From assembly GCA_003153855.1 (NCBI GenBank), contig PMBM01000197.1:6226-17442 (forward strand): a stretch of 11,217 nt of DNA, written 5' to 3'. The translations under genes and the position numbers were made by a program. This document shows, one piece after another, positions 1 to 8,517 of the stretch. This DNA is from Propionibacteriaceae bacterium (lineage in GTDB: Bacteria; Actinomycetota; Actinomycetes; Propionibacteriales; Propionibacteriaceae). The notes beneath the pieces were generated by a model that was given only the letters and a program-made list of their open reading frames with translations, was not told where the DNA came from and ran no database searches. Position 1 is the first letter of the stretch, and each line of letters begins with the position of its first letter.

Positions 1-401
1 CAACGGCGAGCAACGCCAGCACGTACGAGCAGCAGGTCCTGACGCTGACCAACGAGCAGCGTGCGGCCGCCGGGTGCCCGGCTCTGACCTGGAACAGCAC
101 GCTCGCGGCGGTCGCGCGCGCTCACAGCCAAGACATGGCGGCGAACAACTACTTCGACCACAACACCCCGAGCGGGGCCACGCCCGACCAGCGGATCACA
201 GCGGCCGGCTACAGGTACACGCAGATGGCCGAGAACATCGCGGCCGGTCAGGCGACGCCGGCCGACGTCATGGCCAGCTGGATGGCCAGCGCCGGCCACA
301 AGGCGAACATCCTCAGCTGCGGCCTGACCGAGCTGGGCGTGGGGTACGCGACGGGCGGCACGTACGGCTCGTACTGGACCCAGGACTTCGGCGCGCGCTG
401 A
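1..401 (+). CDS. CAP/SCP-family (YkwD-like) extracellular protein, 3' end only
   Basis: The reading frame is open from base 3 and ends at the TGA at 399-401, so the start, and any signal peptide, lie left of the window. About 132 residues are visible. They form a nearly complete CAP domain: a helix containing EQQVLTLTNEQRAAAG, then ARAHSQDMAANNYFDHNTP with the conserved CAP histidines, then AENIAAGQ (the family's GENIA motif with A for G), WMASAGHKANIL and a C-terminal GVGYATGG...YWTQDFG strand. This order matches bacterial CAP proteins such as YkwD. Those are normally secreted and their biochemical role is mostly unknown. Two cysteines (CPAL, LSCGL) could form a disulfide, as in other secreted actinobacterial CAP proteins. 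The family call is firm. Export is inferred, because the N-terminus is not visible. Confidence 0.88.
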   Translation, partial: TASNASTYEQQVLTLTNEQRAAAGCPALTWNSTLAAVARAHSQDMAANNYFDHNTPSGATPDQRITAAGYRYTQMAENIAAGQATPADVMASWMASAGHKANILSCGLTELGVGYATGGTYGSYWTQDFGAR

Positions 402-437
402 CCCGACGCGCTCTGGAATTCTGCCCATACTCCGAAC

Positions 438-443
438 TACTGT
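438..443 (+). promoter_or_regulatory. Putative -10 element for a leaderless gene
   Basis: TACTGT fits the actinobacterial TANNNT -10 pattern and ends 7 nt before the ATG at 451. Transcription would therefore begin at or very near the start codon. No Shine-Dalgarno sequence lies upstream of this ATG, and no convincing -35 box is seen. Confidence 0.4.
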
Positions 444-450
444 CGACGCC

Positions 451-1350
451 ATGACGGAGACCTACCTCGCGCAAAGTCCCGTGACGGACCCGGGCGACTT
501 CGCGTCCTGGGTGGCCGAGCTGCCGGGTGACGTCGCTTCACTTCGCCGGGCCTCGTCGCACCTCGTCTTCCACTACTGGGGTGGCGGCGACTACGCCATC
601 AACGGGGTCCCGGAGGAGCGCGCGACCGAGATCGACACCCGATACGTCGACGACATCCTGAAGCTGATCCACGACAGGTCGTCCGAGCCGTTGAGCACCC
701 CTCGCGAGCCGGCGCAGCAGTTCGTGGGGTGCTGCCGCGACTACACCGCGCTGTTCGTCTCGTTCGCCCGCGCGCACGGGATCCCCGCCCGGTCCCGTGT
801 GGGCTTCGCCGGCTACTTCGTGCCTGACTGGTGGATGGACCACGTCGTGGCCGAGGTCTGGGACGCCGAGCAGAACCGCTGGCAACTCATCGAGGCTCAG
901 GTCGCCGCCGACCATCGCGATGCCGGTACGGGTGACGTGCTGCCCGTCATGGACGTACCGCGCGACCGGTTCCTCACCGGTGCCGCAGCCTGGCGGGCGG
1001 CCCGCGCGGGAACGTTCGACCCCGAGCTCTTCGTCGTCAACCCCCAGCTCGAGGAGCCGTTCCTCCGTTCCTGGCCGTACCTCGCGCACAACCTCGTCCT
1101 GGACCTCGCCGCGCTGGGGTCGCGCGAGATGATCCTGTGGGACGAGTACGGGCTGCTGACCGGTCCGCTCTCGGAGACCGACAAGGAGATGCTCGACGAG
1201 CTGGCGGCCGCGATCAGCGAGGATGTCGACCCGGAGCTCGTCGGCTCCTGGCTGCACATGGACCCGCTGCGGGTCCCCGATGAGGTCATGAGCTACAGCC
1301 CGAGGTCAGGTCCGCGCCAGGTGACGCTGAGGCCGGGCCTCGCGACCTAG
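451..1350 (+). CDS. Transglutaminase-like domain protein
   Basis: 299 aa, ATG to TAG. The middle of the protein has the transglutaminase-like (papain-fold) signature. GCCRDYTALFVSFARAHGIPAR (about residues 93-114) carries the likely nucleophile Cys95. DHVVAEVWD (130-138) carries the likely catalytic His131, followed by RWQLIEAQ, where the acidic residue is Glu148 rather than the usual Asp. Such domains act as cysteine proteases/amidases or cross-linking enzymes; the substrate cannot be told from sequence. There is no signal peptide or membrane segment, so it is probably cytosolic. Residues 1-90 and 160-299 match no domain I recognise. The ATG start is supported by the -10-like TACTGT 7 nt upstream. 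It begins 49 bp after the CAP gene and probably has its own promoter. Confidence 0.75.
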   Translation: MTETYLAQSPVTDPGDFASWVAELPGDVASLRRASSHLVFHYWGGGDYAINGVPEERATEIDTRYVDDILKLIHDRSSEPLSTPREPAQQFVGCCRDYTALFVSFARAHGIPARSRVGFAGYFVPDWWMDHVVAEVWDAEQNRWQLIEAQVAADHRDAGTGDVLPVMDVPRDRFLTGAAAWRAARAGTFDPELFVVNPQLEEPFLRSWPYLAHNLVLDLAALGSREMILWDEYGLLTGPLSETDKEMLDELAAAISEDVDPELVGSWLHMDPLRVPDEVMSYSPRSGPRQVTLRPGLAT

Positions 1351-1380
1351 TGGACCGAGTTCGACGTTCTCTGACGGTTG

Positions 1381-1397
1381 GCGTGCCCCGGGCACGC
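1381..1397. terminator. Perfect 8+1+8 dyad, possible terminator of the transglutaminase-like gene
   Basis: GCGTGCCC-C-GGGCACGC is a perfect palindrome around a central C, 30 nt after the stop at 1350. Folded as RNA it gives a strong GC-rich stem of about 7 bp with a 3-nt loop. It is enclosed by a second pair, TCTGACGG (1370-1377) with CCGTCAGA (1420-1427). No U-tract follows, so a U-less terminator or a protein-binding dyad are both possible. Confidence 0.35.
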
Positions 1398-1451
1398 ACC
1401 TCGCGGCGTTGGCCGGAGCCCGTCAGACGACTGGTCCCGGACGTGCATCGG

Positions 1452-1533
1452 GGTGGTTCCCGCCCCGGTCTTCGTCTGGAAGACCACGAGCCCCAGCTTG
1501 GGGATAAGCCGAAACCCGAGGACGGGAACCACC
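1452..1533. repeat. Nested inverted repeats able to form a branched RNA or cruciform
   Basis: The outer arms GGTGGTTCCCG (1452-1462) and CGGGAACCACC (1523-1533) are perfect 11-bp complements. Inside lie two further hairpins: GGTCTTC-GTCTG-GAAGACC (1467-1485, perfect 7 bp) and CCCCA-GCT-TGGGG (1491-1503). The three helices together would make a multibranch junction, with the A-rich strand ATAAGCCGAAACCCGAGGA left unpaired. Competing pairings also exist, such as CGGGG 1449-1453 with CCCCG 1463-1467 and CCCG 1515-1518 with CGGG 1523-1526. It resembles no riboswitch class I can name. The strand of action is unknown. Confidence 0.5.
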
Positions 1534-1583
1534 ACCAGACGGAGACTATTGCCGCCGACGCGACCGCTCGGCTGAGTCGCACG

Positions 1584-1602
1584 AACTGTCCAGTAACTGT
1601 CC
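1584..1602. repeat. Direct repeat AACTGTCC, 11-bp period
   Basis: AACTGTCC occurs at 1584-1591 and again at 1595-1602, one helical turn apart, about 40-55 bp upstream of the putative VOC -10 element. Two half-sites on the same face of the helix suit a transcription factor. No regulator is encoded nearby to name. Confidence 0.35.
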
Positions 1603-1639
1603 GATTCGGAACTCGGAGGCGCACGAGTAGCTCCGACGG

Positions 1640-1645
1640 CACAAT
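1640..1645 (+). promoter_or_regulatory. Putative -10 element of the VOC gene
   Basis: CACAAT ends 6 nt before the ATG at 1652. No ribosome-binding site is present between them, as expected for a leaderless transcript. The upstream -35 region is not recognisable. Confidence 0.35.
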
Positions 1646-1651
1646 CGCCCC

Positions 1652-2377
1652 ATGCAGATCCGCTGGATGTACCTGTTCCTCGACACGCCCTCGCCTGACG
1701 CAGCCAGGTCGTGGTCGTACTGGGCCGACGTCACGCGGTCGACTGTCTCGGCCGTACGCGGTAAGCACGCGCATTTCGCGACCCTTCTGCCCGCCCACGG
1801 GGACGCGTGGCTCAAGGTGCAGGCGGTCGACGAGGGACCCGGGGGCGTCCACCTCGACGTCGACAGCGACGATCGGGACGCGTTCGTGAGCCACGCGTGC
1901 GCTCTTGGCGCGACGGTACAGGCCACCTACCACGACGTCGTCGCGCTTCGGTCGCCCGCGGGGATCGTGTTCTGCGCGACGGTCGGCGAGACCGGGGCGG
2001 TCGATCGGCACGTGGATGCCCTCGCGGATCAGGCCTGCCTCGACATCCCCCCGGCGCAGTTCGCTGCCGAGGTCGCCTTCTGGCGGGACCTCACCGGCTG
2101 GGTCGCCTCCGAGATCAGCGACGACGACGAGTTCGTCTCGTTGCGGAGACCGGCCGAGATGCCCGTACGGATCCTGCTCCAGCGCCGCGACGACGACACG
2201 CCCGCGTCGGCTCACGTGGACTTCGCCACCGAGGACCGGGCCGCCGAGACGGAGCGACATGTACGGGCGGGCGGCGAGGTCGTCTCCGTACATCGCCAGT
2301 GGACCGTGATGCGCGACCCCGTGGGCCGGATCTACTGCCTCACCGACCGCGACCCGGCCACGGGGACACCGCGCTGA
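1652..2377 (+). CDS. Two-domain VOC (glyoxalase-like) protein
   Basis: 241 aa, ATG to TGA. The protein is an internal duplication of the vicinal-oxygen-chelate fold. The first half (about 1-115) contains GVHLDVDSDDRDAFVSHACALGA and LRSPAGIVFCAT. The second (about 125-235) contains SAHVDFATEDRAAETERHVRAGG and MRDPVGRIYCLTD, in the same order. The matching His67 and His188 occupy the usual first metal-ligand position. This resembles the actinobacterial Glyoxalase_6-type proteins, which are cytosolic and mostly of unknown substrate; some related VOC proteins act in resistance or dioxygenase chemistry. Function cannot be assigned further. The ATG is chosen because the first strand (IRWMYLFLD) begins right after it and a -10-like box lies just upstream. 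Confidence 0.75.
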   Translation: MQIRWMYLFLDTPSPDAARSWSYWADVTRSTVSAVRGKHAHFATLLPAHGDAWLKVQAVDEGPGGVHLDVDSDDRDAFVSHACALGATVQATYHDVVALRSPAGIVFCATVGETGAVDRHVDALADQACLDIPPAQFAAEVAFWRDLTGWVASEISDDDEFVSLRRPAEMPVRILLQRRDDDTPASAHVDFATEDRAAETERHVRAGGEVVSVHRQWTVMRDPVGRIYCLTDRDPATGTPR

Positions 2378-2502
2378 CGCGTGGTTTCGGCGGTGTCGAT
2401 CGCCCGTTGGGCCCGCACCTGGCTGCTGTCCCGGCAGAGACCGCCCCATTCCGCGTTCAGTCGCTACGCCGGACCCGCAACCTCGGCGTCACCGACCACC
2501 AG

Positions 2503-2508
2503 TAGCGT
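2503..2508 (+). promoter_or_regulatory. Putative -10 element of the exporter gene
   Basis: TAGCGT (TANNNT) ends 7 nt before the ATG at 2516, the same geometry as at 438-451. There is no Shine-Dalgarno sequence in between. This supports 2516 over the upstream in-frame GTG at 2381. Confidence 0.4.
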
Positions 2509-2515
2509 GGTTCGC

Positions 2516-3850
2516 ATGGTGGATGAGCACGAGGTCGACGAGCACGAGTACGAAGACAGGCTCGAGCCGCTTCACCTGATCCGCCGCTCGCACGTGGTCC
2601 TGCGGGCCGGGACGCTCATGCTCGGTGCCGGGACGAGCGGGCTGCGGGTGCGCGAGGTGATGGGCGCGGTCGCGAGCACGGTCGGCGTCGAGCAGCTCCA
2701 CGCCCAGGTCACGTTCACCAACATCGTGCTGACGGTCGGGCGTCGCGGCATCTTCCGTACGCAGGTCGCCGAGACTCGCCCCAGCGTCAACGCCGACCGG
2801 ATCTCGATGCTGCAGACCTTCGCGCACGACCTCCCCGCACGGGCCACCGTCGCCGACGTGGAGGAGCGCCTCGACGCCATCGAACGCACGCCGCGGCGCT
2901 ACCCGGCCTGGGTGCTCGTGATCCTCGTCGCTCTCGCCTGCGCCTCGATCGCCGTGCTGTCGAACGGGGGTGTACGGGAGGTGGCGGCGGTACTTCCCGC
3001 CTCGGCGATCGCGTACGCACTGCATCGCGTCTTCTCACGGCTCCAGCTCAACACGCTTGCCGTGGTCACGACGTCGGCAGCGATCGCCTCGGCCGCGTAC
3101 GTGGGCTTCGCGACCATCCTGACCGCGGTCCTCGGCTCACCCAGCCCGCGCTTCGCGGCTGGCTTCATCTGCGCGTCGATCTTCCTCATCCCTGGATTCC
3201 CCCTTGTCACCGCAGGGTTGGACCTCACCCGCATCGATCTCGACGTCGGCCTGCCACGCCTCACGTACGCGTTCATGGTGATCCTCGCCATCGCCATCGG
3301 CGTCTGGCTCGTCGCCGTGGTCGCGGGCGTCTCCCCCGACCCGGTCGCGCCGCTCACGGGCTCGTCGGCGCTCATCTGGACAGCCCGGGTCGCAGCGAGC
3401 TTCTTCGCAGTGTTCGGGTGGGCGACGATGTTCAACGTGCCGTTCCGCACGGCGCTGGCGGCCGGCGCCGTCGCCGTGCTCGGCAACGTGCCTCGGCTGG
3501 TCATGCTCGACCACGGCGTCAAGGCTCACGTCGCGACGTTCGTCGCCTGCGTGATCTTCGGGCTGTTGTGCGCCGTGGCGGCGCGGTGGTTCTCGATGAC
3601 GAAGATCATCATGACCGTGCCGACCCTGCTCGTCTCGATCCCGGGGTCGTCCGCGCTGCGCACGCTGATCTACTTCGACCGCGCCGACGTCACGAGCGCC
3701 ATCGAGTCGGGCGTCTCGACCGTGCTCGTCGTCATCGCGATGATCGCGGGACTCTCCGGGGCTCGCATGCTGACCGACCCCGAGTGGGCGTTCACGCGCC
3801 AGGATCCTGCGCTACCGGATCCTTCGAAAGTGCGGACGGGCCGGCGATAG
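2516..3850 (+). CDS. ThrE-family threonine/serine exporter
   Basis: 444 aa integral membrane protein. The N-terminal cytoplasmic part (about 1-128) has the ThrE/DUF1212 signature LRAGTLMLGAGTSGLRVREVM, followed by a domain resembling the family's amidase-like region. About ten hydrophobic segments follow from residue 131 to 418, with the family pattern FLIPGFPLVTAGLDLTRIDLDVGLPRL at 223-249. The C-terminal half corresponds to the ThrE_2/DUF3815 part, so both halves sit in one chain, as in Corynebacterium glutamicum ThrE (489 aa). That protein exports L-threonine and L-serine by proton-motive force; substrate range here is inferred. The extreme N-terminus has a short acidic, His-containing repeat (VDEHEVDEHEYED). 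An upstream in-frame GTG at 2381 is possible, but the extension is not family-like. Its 3' end overlaps the opposing phosphatase gene. Confidence 0.85.
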   Translation: MVDEHEVDEHEYEDRLEPLHLIRRSHVVLRAGTLMLGAGTSGLRVREVMGAVASTVGVEQLHAQVTFTNIVLTVGRRGIFRTQVAETRPSVNADRISMLQTFAHDLPARATVADVEERLDAIERTPRRYPAWVLVILVALACASIAVLSNGGVREVAAVLPASAIAYALHRVFSRLQLNTLAVVTTSAAIASAAYVGFATILTAVLGSPSPRFAAGFICASIFLIPGFPLVTAGLDLTRIDLDVGLPRLTYAFMVILAIAIGVWLVAVVAGVSPDPVAPLTGSSALIWTARVAASFFAVFGWATMFNVPFRTALAAGAVAVLGNVPRLVMLDHGVKAHVATFVACVIFGLLCAVAARWFSMTKIIMTVPTLLVSIPGSSALRTLIYFDRADVTSAIESGVSTVLVVIAMIAGLSGARMLTDPEWAFTRQDPALPDPSKVRTGRR

Positions 3851-4577
3851 CGGGGTCCTCGGTCCGACGCGTACGGGTCGCGTACGCGTGCGCCAGCCGA
3901 TGCGCGACGATCACGACGGCCAGCCAGGCGAGTCCCAGCAGCCACGCGCCGACGACGTCGCTCAGCCAGTGGTGGCCGAGGTAGACGCGGCTCAGGCCGA
4001 TGGCGATCGCGTACGTGCCGCCCCCGATGACGGTCCACCAGCGCGCACGGTTCGTACGGACGACGAGCAGCGTGCTGTAGACGAGGATCCCCGTGATGAC
4101 GATCGCGTTCAGCGTGTGCCCCGACGGGAAGCTGGCCGACGACTCGAACGGGGGGACCGCTTCGGCCAGCGGTGGCCGGCTCCGGCCGACCAGCCCCTTG
4201 ATGGCCAGCGTCATGGCGAGCGAGCCGCCTGCAGCCACCAGGGTCAGGATGAGCGGGCGGACGGCTTTCGAGACGCGCATGAGGATCACCGTCACGACGA
4301 CCGCGATGATCGGCATCCCGATCGGGCCGCCGGTCTGGGTGAACCCGTTGACGAACAGGGTGACCGCGGGAGTTCGGCTCGCGACCATCGCGTCGAGCAC
4401 CGGCTGGTCGAAGCCTGCGATCCCGTTGTTCTCGGTGACCGCCTCGTACACCTCCCCGAAGGCCCACCCGAGCAGGGTCGCAAGGCCGAGGCCGACCGCG
4501 CTGATGACCAGGAGCAGGATCAGCGGCCGGCGCAGCCACTCCACGAAGCCGGCCCAGCGGGCGGGGGTGCGCGTCAT
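3792..4577 (-). CDS. PAP2-family membrane phosphatase
   Basis: 261 aa. All three PAP2 phosphatase motifs are intact: KGLVGRSRP (residues 127-135, KX6RP), SASFPSGH (147-154, catalytic His154) and SRVYLGHHWLSDV (196-208, His203 and Asp207). About six membrane segments are visible: near 18-40, 70-100, 107-127, 157-173, 180-200 and 209-227. PAP2 enzymes remove phosphate from lipids such as phosphatidate or undecaprenyl pyrophosphate; which substrate applies here is not decidable. The active site is expected to face outside. The charged C-terminal tail (about 233-261) is encoded opposite the last codons of the exporter gene, with a 59-bp tail-to-tail overlap. The start is set by a -10-like box just upstream. 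Confidence 0.88.
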   Translation of the reverse strand: MTRTPARWAGFVEWLRRPLILLLVISAVGLGLATLLGWAFGEVYEAVTENNGIAGFDQPVLDAMVASRTPAVTLFVNGFTQTGGPIGMPIIAVVVTVILMRVSKAVRPLILTLVAAGGSLAMTLAIKGLVGRSRPPLAEAVPPFESSASFPSGHTLNAIVITGILVYSTLLVVRTNRARWWTVIGGGTYAIAIGLSRVYLGHHWLSDVVGAWLLGLAWLAVVIVAHRLAHAYATRTRRTEDPAIAGPSALSKDPVAQDPGA

Positions 4578-4583
4578 TCGGCA

Positions 4584-4589
4584 ATAGTG
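4584..4589 (-). promoter_or_regulatory. Putative -10 element of the PAP2 gene
   Basis: On the minus strand CACTAT ends 6 nt before the ATG at 4577. It lies in the 65-bp divergent gap shared with the DUF1697-like gene. No Shine-Dalgarno sequence is present, so a leaderless transcript is likely. Confidence 0.35.
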
Positions 4590-4642
4590 GCAGGTCGGTC
4601 CGAACCAGGGCAGATGTCGTCGGCGTGTGATTGGCTCGTGCC

Positions 4643-5227
4643 GTGGCTGCCGGTCGGTCCGTACGAGGCGAGGGACCCGTCACGCTGCGCGAGATCCGCG
4701 TCGCGTTCTTCCGCAACCTCAACCTCGGCCAGGCGCGCAGCCACAGCCCCACCTCCGCCCAGCTGCTCGAGGCGTTCGTCGAGGCGGGCGCGCGTTCGCC
4801 GAGCCATGTCGGTACGAACGGGACCGTCGTCTACTACCACCCCACCGGACCCACGCTCGTGCGCCGCGTGGCGAAGCTGCTGACGCCCATGTGCGGCTAT
4901 CGGGACATGGTGACCGTACGATCCGGAGCAGCGCTGATGACCCTCGACCGGCAGCTCCGCGGGCTCGGTGACGGGGAGGTCGTGCTGTACGACAAGGACC
5001 CCGGCTTCGACCTCCCCACCCCGATAGAGAGCGATGACGGCCTCATCGTGATCTCCCTCGACCACCGCCGCGCCATCACCCAGCACAGGCCGGACACCCG
5101 TCCGACGAGCGCCAACCCGTTCGTCGTCTCGCTCGTCGACGCCCCCGTCACGACACGCTCGATCACCACGATGCGCAGGGTGGCGGACCGCGTCCGCGAC
5201 TACGCGGGTGGGTTCGAGCCCCTCTGA
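4643..5227 (+). CDS. DUF1697-like protein
   Basis: About 194 aa. The core IRVAFFRNLNLGQARSHSPTSAQLLEAFVEAGARSPSHVGTNGTVVYY resembles the start of DUF1697 proteins, which typically read VxxLRGINVGG...LxxxLexlGfxxVxTyiqSGNVvf. The match is divergent: RNLNLG replaces RGINVG and TNGTVVY replaces SGNVVF. The last third (ISLDHRRAITQ...FVVSLVDAPVTTRSITTMRRVADRV) also follows the family layout. DUF1697 has no established function. There is no signal peptide or membrane segment. The start is uncertain: GTG at 4643 is used here, TTG at 4631 is also in frame, and residues before REIRVAFF may not be translated. The gene is divergent from the PAP2 gene and convergent with the GH13 gene. Confidence 0.6.
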   Translation: MAAGRSVRGEGPVTLREIRVAFFRNLNLGQARSHSPTSAQLLEAFVEAGARSPSHVGTNGTVVYYHPTGPTLVRRVAKLLTPMCGYRDMVTVRSGAALMTLDRQLRGLGDGEVVLYDKDPGFDLPTPIESDDGLIVISLDHRRAITQHRPDTRPTSANPFVVSLVDAPVTTRSITTMRRVADRVRDYAGGFEPL

Positions 5228-5232
5228 GCACG

Positions 5233-5298
5233 CGCACAACCCTTGTGGTTCGAAAACCTGGTCGCAGTGGTTGTGCGGGCGCTCGAAAGGTTGTGCGG
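5233..5298. terminator. Convergent-gene spacer with GCACAACC repeats, probable bidirectional terminator
   Basis: CGCACAACC (5233-5241) and GGTTGTGCG (5269-5277) are perfect 9-bp complements. GGTTGTGCGG recurs at 5289-5298, giving three copies of one motif. A small hairpin GGTT-CGAA-AACC (5247-5258) sits inside the first pair. The spacer lies between the stops at 5227 (+) and 5318 (-), where a bidirectional terminator is expected. There is no long U-tract on either strand. Confidence 0.4.
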
Positions 5299-5317
5299 AA
5301 GCCGCGACGGGCGGGCA

Positions 5318-7522
<2,205 letters not shown>

Positions 7523-7529
7523 GCGTCCA

Positions 7530-7535
7530 ACGGTA
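7530..7535 (-). promoter_or_regulatory. Putative -10 element of the GH13 gene
   Basis: On the minus strand TACCGT (TANNNT) ends 7 nt before the ATG at 7522. There is no Shine-Dalgarno sequence. A weak -35-like TTGGTC is read from 7560 to 7555, 19 nt upstream, slightly long for a standard spacer. Confidence 0.42.
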
Positions 7536-7568
7536 GTGACTTCACCTGCGTGCAGACCAAACGTGTCT

Positions 7569-7584
7569 GGCTTATCCCGGGGCT
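7569..7584 (-). promoter_or_regulatory. Element shared with the VOC upstream region
   Basis: Read on the minus strand this is AGCCCC-GGGATAAGCC, 47 nt upstream of the GH13 start. The same two blocks occur on the plus strand upstream of the VOC gene (1489-1494 and 1501-1510), where 6 nt separate them. Both face the same way relative to their gene. It may be a common operator or chance. Confidence 0.25.
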
Positions 7585-7602
7585 GCGGACTGTCAGATCA
7601 GG

Positions 7603-7667
7603 CAAACCGAAGTTGTTCGGGTTATAGGGCCCTTCGAAGGCTTCATGAGCCGAAGAACGTCGGTTTG
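7603..7667. repeat. Imperfect 18-bp inverted repeat around a central palindrome
   Basis: The arms CAAACCGAAGTTGTTCGG (7603-7620) and CCGAAGAACGTCGGTTTG (7650-7667) are complementary at 16 of 18 positions. The 29-bp centre contains the perfect palindrome CCTTCGAAGG (7631-7640), nearly concentric with the arms. It lies 51 nt beyond the GATase stop and about 80-145 bp upstream of the GH13 start. It could end the transporter operon or bind a regulator of the GH13 gene. No U-tract is seen. Confidence 0.5.
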
Positions 7668-7717
7668 GCGCGCGAGGACCTCCGAACCCGCGTTGGTACC
7701 CGACAACTCTGGTCGAA

Positions 7718-8503
7718 TCAGTCGGTCCCGCGGCCGCCGAGCGGGGCCGGGTCGTGAACGGTGACCTCGAGTGAGTCGCGTGCGACCTCCACCACCGCAC
7801 GCTCCGGGAGCGGCACCGCGGCATCGACCGCCCAGTGCGTCGACGTGACCACCACCGAGTCGGGGCGCTGGGCGAGCCTGAGCACGTACGCGTCGGGTCC
7901 GGAGTCCGGCTGGATCTTCGACGGCTCCCACTGGCTGTACCCGTACAAGGCATCGGGCGTCATCAGCAGGCAGTTGAGGGCGTTGGGGTTGTCGGCCGGG
8001 TCGTCGACCCAGAGGTCGCGCGTGACGAATGCGGCCGCCTCGACGATGGCGTCCGGCCACGAGCCCGTACGGCTGAAGAAGTCCAGCACCAGCCCGAAAT
8101 ACAGCTCCGAGTCCGTGGTGCCGCCCAGGGGCCGCAGCCCGTTCTCCGCGTAGTACGCACGCATGCGCTCCGTCACGTCGAACTGCCCGTTGTGCTCGAA
8201 CGCGACGGTGCCCTCGCCGAACGGGTGGCAGTTGCGCAGCTCGACGGGAATGCCCACCGAGGCGCGCCGCAAGTGGACCATGGCGATGTCCCTCTCGACC
8301 GCGGCCAGCGACGGCTCGTACGCGGGATCGGACCACGCCGGCAGCTCACCCTTGACGATAGCCAGGTCGCCCTCCGGGTCGTACCAGGCGACTCCCCAGC
8401 CGTCCTTGTGCTTGTGCGAGAGCTCGCAGAAACCCTCCGACGAGTCGAGGACACCGCGCAGCGCCGCATGATCCGACGCCACCACACCCAGCAGTCGACA
8501 CAT
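7718..8503 (-). CDS. YafJ-type class II glutamine amidotransferase-like protein
   Basis: 261 aa. It begins MCRLLG, so Met removal would expose Cys2 as the N-terminal nucleophile of an Ntn-type (class II) glutaminase. Other family residues are present: HKDGWGVAWY (32-41), HLRRAS (77-82), NCHPFG (91-96), FEHNGQF (102-108, Asn105-Gly106 oxyanion hole) and TTDSELYF (129-136, Asp131). The protein is a free-standing glutaminase domain without a synthase partner, as in E. coli YafJ and mycobacterial EgtC. It probably hydrolyses a glutamine or gamma-glutamyl amide in the cytosol, substrate unknown. No egtA, egtB or egtD gene is visible, so ergothioneine synthesis is not supported. It starts 12 nt after the upstream permease stop, with a good ribosome-binding site overlapping that stop, so it is the last gene of the transporter operon. 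Confidence 0.82.
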   Translation of the reverse strand: MCRLLGVVASDHAALRGVLDSSEGFCELSHKHKDGWGVAWYDPEGDLAIVKGELPAWSDPAYEPSLAAVERDIAMVHLRRASVGIPVELRNCHPFGEGTVAFEHNGQFDVTERMRAYYAENGLRPLGGTTDSELYFGLVLDFFSRTGSWPDAIVEAAAFVTRDLWVDDPADNPNALNCLLMTPDALYGYSQWEPSKIQPDSGPDAYVLRLAQRPDSVVVTSTHWAVDAAVPLPERAVVEVARDSLEVTVHDPAPLGGRGTD

Positions 8504-8511
8504 TCCGAGAT

Positions 8512-8517
8512 CCCCTT
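8512..8517 (-). promoter_or_regulatory. Ribosome-binding site of the GATase gene
   Basis: AAGGGG on the minus strand lies 8 nt before the ATG at 8503 and overlaps the TAA stop of the permease gene (8516-8518). This favours translational coupling and fixes the GATase start. Confidence 0.7.

Larger units (their letters stand above)
1351..1651. other. Non-coding 301-bp gap rich in inverted repeats
   Basis: I see no convincing gene here on either strand. Short open frames exist, but they match no family and are typical of high-GC DNA. The left two thirds are dense in dyads: 1370-1377/1420-1427, 1381-1397, an 11-bp pair 1452-1462/1523-1533, and hairpins 1467-1485 and 1491-1503 nested inside that pair. 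The right third carries a direct repeat AACTGTCC (1584-1591 and 1595-1602) and the probable VOC promoter. It could be a terminator plus a small RNA, a regulatory region or an eroded repeat element; the sequence alone does not decide. Confidence 0.6.

Noticed and set aside
1452..1533. tRNA or tRNA-like gene in the structured gap
   Set aside because: The arm lengths do not fit a cloverleaf: the outer stem is 11 bp, there is no T-loop consensus GTTCRANNC and no plausible anticodon arm.
1347..1535. Small minus-strand gene (62 codons, GTG start) in the gap
   Set aside because: I recognise no family, the frame overlaps all the inverted repeats, and no ribosome-binding site or promoter is evident. 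A remnant gene cannot be excluded.
1286..2449. 387-codon minus-strand open frame across the structured gap and the VOC gene
   Set aside because: It covers two well-supported regions on the other strand and has shadow-like composition.
2381..2515. Upstream GTG start extending the exporter by 45 residues
   Set aside because: The extension is not like ThrE N-termini, and the -10-like TAGCGT 7 nt before the ATG at 2516 supports the shorter form.
7718..8503. Assignment of the GATase gene as egtC (ergothioneine synthesis)
   Set aside because: No egtA, egtB, egtD or egtE gene is nearby, and the HKDGWG region is closer to YafJ-type proteins; the transporter context suggests another role.
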